Positions 62,574 to 64,000 of a stretch of DNA of 64,000 nucleotides are shown piece by piece. The stretch spans positions 88,329 to 152,328 of the forward strand of contig JALELZ010000026.1 in the NCBI GenBank assembly GCA_022768465.1. The letters run 5' to 3'. The stretch is from Lachnospiraceae bacterium (GTDB lineage: Bacteria > Bacillota > Clostridia > Lachnospirales > Lachnospiraceae). Below the pieces are notes generated by a model that saw nothing but the letters and a program-made list of their open reading frames with translations, was not told where the DNA came from and did no database searches. The stretch's first letter is position 1, and every line of letters starts with the position of its first letter. The position numbers were made by a program, and so were the translations under genes.

Positions 62574-64000
62574 ATGGATATAAAAAAGAACGAGGAATTT
62601 GAAATAGAGATAAGCGATATGTCCGATGACGGCAGTGGGATCGGGAAAACGGACGGATTCACATGGTTCGTAAAGGATGCTGTTATAGGAGACAGGGTCG
62701 CGGCAGCAGCCACGAAGCTTAAGAAAAACTACGGCTTTGCAAGACTGGTTCGTGTCCTGGAGCCTTCGGAGAAACGATGCGTACCGCCATGTCCTGTTGC
62801 AAAGTCCTGCGGCGGATGTCAGCTGCAGCAGCTTCGTTATGAAGCACAGCTTGAATTCAAGGAAAAAAAGGTTCTGAACGATTTAAGAAGAATAGGCGGC
62901 TTCGACATTGACAGCATTGAACCTATTATAGCAATGGATGAACCGTTCAGATACCGCAATAAGGCGGTGTATCCGATAGGTAAGGATCGCAGCGGACGTA
63001 TCATAGCCGGCTTTTATGCAGGCAGAACCCACAGCATTATAGAATGTGAGGATTGTCTTTTAGGCTATGAGGATAATAAAACGGTATTAGATGCAATCAT
63101 CGCATTTATGGAGAAGGAGCACATAGAGCCTTATGATGAAAAAAGAGGCAGAGGCACTGTCAGACATGTTCTCATAAGGAAGGGGCATAATACCGGAGAG
63201 GTCATGGTCTGCATCGTTATAAATGCCGACGACCTTAAAAGTAAGGATAAGCTCTGCAAGAGCATTAAGGCTTCGATTTCGGGACTTAAGTCCTTTACGC
63301 TTTGCGTAAATAAGAAGAATACCAATGTTATAATGGGAGACCATATTATCAATGTTTTCGGTCCGGGGTATATAGAGGATGTGATCCGCGAAAAGGGACG
63401 TGAGGTAAGGTTTAGGATATCTCCGCTTTCATTCTTTCAAGTAAACTCTGTTCAGATGGAAAAGCTCTATGGTACAGCACTTGAATTTGCTGATCTTACC
63501 GGAAATGAAAATGTATGGGATCTTTACTGCGGAGTCGGAACTATTTCTCTTTTCTTAGCGGGACATGCAAAAAAGGTATACGGTGTCGAGATAATTCCTG
63601 CCGCCATCGAAAATGCAAAGGAAAACGCCGTACTTAACGGCATAGAGAATGCAGAATTTTTTGTAGGCAAGGCAGAAGAGGTCCTGCCTGAGTGGTATGA
63701 GAAGGAATATAAAAAATCGGTCAAAGAGGCAGCTGAAAATGCCGAACTTTCAGCTTCAGAAGATGCCGCGTTAAGTCTGCAGGATGCAGAAAGCGGAAGG
63801 ATCGATGTCATTGTCGTAGATCCGCCAAGAAAGGGCTGCGATGAAATGTGCCTTAAAACCATGGTCAGCATCGCACCAAAACGCATCGTTTACGTTTCCT
63901 GCGATCCGGCCACACTTGCAAGAGATATTAAGTATTTGTGTGCAAACGGATACAGTCTTAACCGAGTGAGACCGTGCGACATGTTCCCGCATACGGGGCA
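62574..64000 (+). CDS. 23S rRNA (uracil-5-)-methyltransferase, RlmD/TrmA family (cut by window end)
   Basis: The window ends inside this gene; 475 codons are visible. It begins with a TRAM domain (IEISDMSDDGSGIGKTDGF). A Cys cluster (CVPPCPVAKSCGGCQLQQL, with a further Cys in ECEDC) binds an iron-sulfur cluster. The SAM-methyltransferase part has WDLYCGVGTISLFLA, VVDPPRKGC and the catalytic-Cys segment YVSCDPATLARD. Between the last two SAM motifs is an extra acidic insert of about 30 residues (near 380-410, EYKKSVKEAAENAELSASED). AGGGGCG precedes the ATG at 62574. Substrate could be 23S rRNA U1939 or another uridine. Confidence 0.88.
   Translation, partial: MDIKKNEEFEIEISDMSDDGSGIGKTDGFTWFVKDAVIGDRVAAAATKLKKNYGFARLVRVLEPSEKRCVPPCPVAKSCGGCQLQQLRYEAQLEFKEKKVLNDLRRIGGFDIDSIEPIIAMDEPFRYRNKAVYPIGKDRSGRIIAGFYAGRTHSIIECEDCLLGYEDNKTVLDAIIAFMEKEHIEPYDEKRGRGTVRHVLIRKGHNTGEVMVCIVINADDLKSKDKLCKSIKASISGLKSFTLCVNKKNTNVIMGDHIINVFGPGYIEDVIREKGREVRFRISPLSFFQVNSVQMEKLYGTALEFADLTGNENVWDLYCGVGTISLFLAGHAKKVYGVEIIPAAIENAKENAVLNGIENAEFFVGKAEEVLPEWYEKEYKKSVKEAAENAELSASEDAALSLQDAESGRIDVIVVDPPRKGCDEMCLKTMVSIAPKRIVYVSCDPATLARDIKYLCANGYSLNRVRPCDMFPHTG

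Overview
The window reads as chromosome from an anaerobic, low-to-mid-GC Firmicute of class Clostridia (Eubacteriales; family not fixed by what I can see). The support is a complete V-type ATPase operon with a sodium-type rotor signature, strong AGGAGG ribosome sites, TTG/GTG starts, DUF3842 and DUF5711 proteins known mostly from Clostridia, an aroE-aroK fusion, and SCP/CAP and spore-former-style GHKL kinase genes. Most genes are on the + strand in short overlapping operons.

Layout. 1-4018: end of an aromatic amino acid operon (aroA 3' end, aroC, pheA, aroE-aroK, aroQ). 4158-9536: housekeeping singletons (flavin reductase, CAP protein, cyclophilin, carbonic anhydrase, dapF, panE-like reductase). 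9613-15311: a 5.7 kb integrative element in the 3' end of a tRNA-Gly(UCC) gene. It is bounded by a 61-bp duplication containing a 19-bp identical core. It carries a tyrosine integrase, excisionase-like protein, XRE repressor, replication-type genes, a ribbon-helix-helix protein, a probable type I toxin/antisense RNA pair too small for routine gene calling, a small gene broken in a C8 tract, iterons, integrase arm sites, and a remarkable array of short motifs repeated every 10-11 bp. I see no relaxase. 15367-19700: a decayed accessory zone with a GHKL kinase fragment, a cell-wall-binding fragment, an intact three-gene HipBST-like toxin-antitoxin locus with three matching operators, a deleted ABC ATPase and a LysR-permease chimera.

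19800-27150: cysE, a CapA-like protein, a glycosyltransferase, then proB-proA-proC, with a 185-nt nested hairpin between proB and proA. 27340-33480: a CoA-transferase with a structured leader, an alpha/beta hydrolase, two unrecognised proteins and a LarA-like (DUF2088) protein. 33724-40083: gltX and a Gld-type ABC exporter operon. 40296-45859: a peptide ABC importer operon behind a consensus CcpA cre site. 46806-46929: an orphan promoter plus terminator, a likely small RNA. 47102-56928: DUF3842, an unknown protein and the nine-gene V-ATPase operon. 57016-64000: nucleotidyltransferase, DUF5711 protein, orphan sensor kinase, an HtrA-like protein that has lost its catalytic residues, and a truncated RlmD-type RNA methyltransferase.

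How it fits together. The aromatic, proline and cysteine genes supply amino acids. The V-ATPase probably couples ATP to Na+ movement. The peptide importer looks catabolite-controlled. The most promising places for undescribed biology are the integrative element (phased motif array, toxin/antisense pair, phase-variable-looking gene), the HipBST variant, the proB-proA hairpin, and the 29.5-33.5 kb gene set with two unrecognised conserved-looking proteins. All identifications are by reading motifs; no database search was run.
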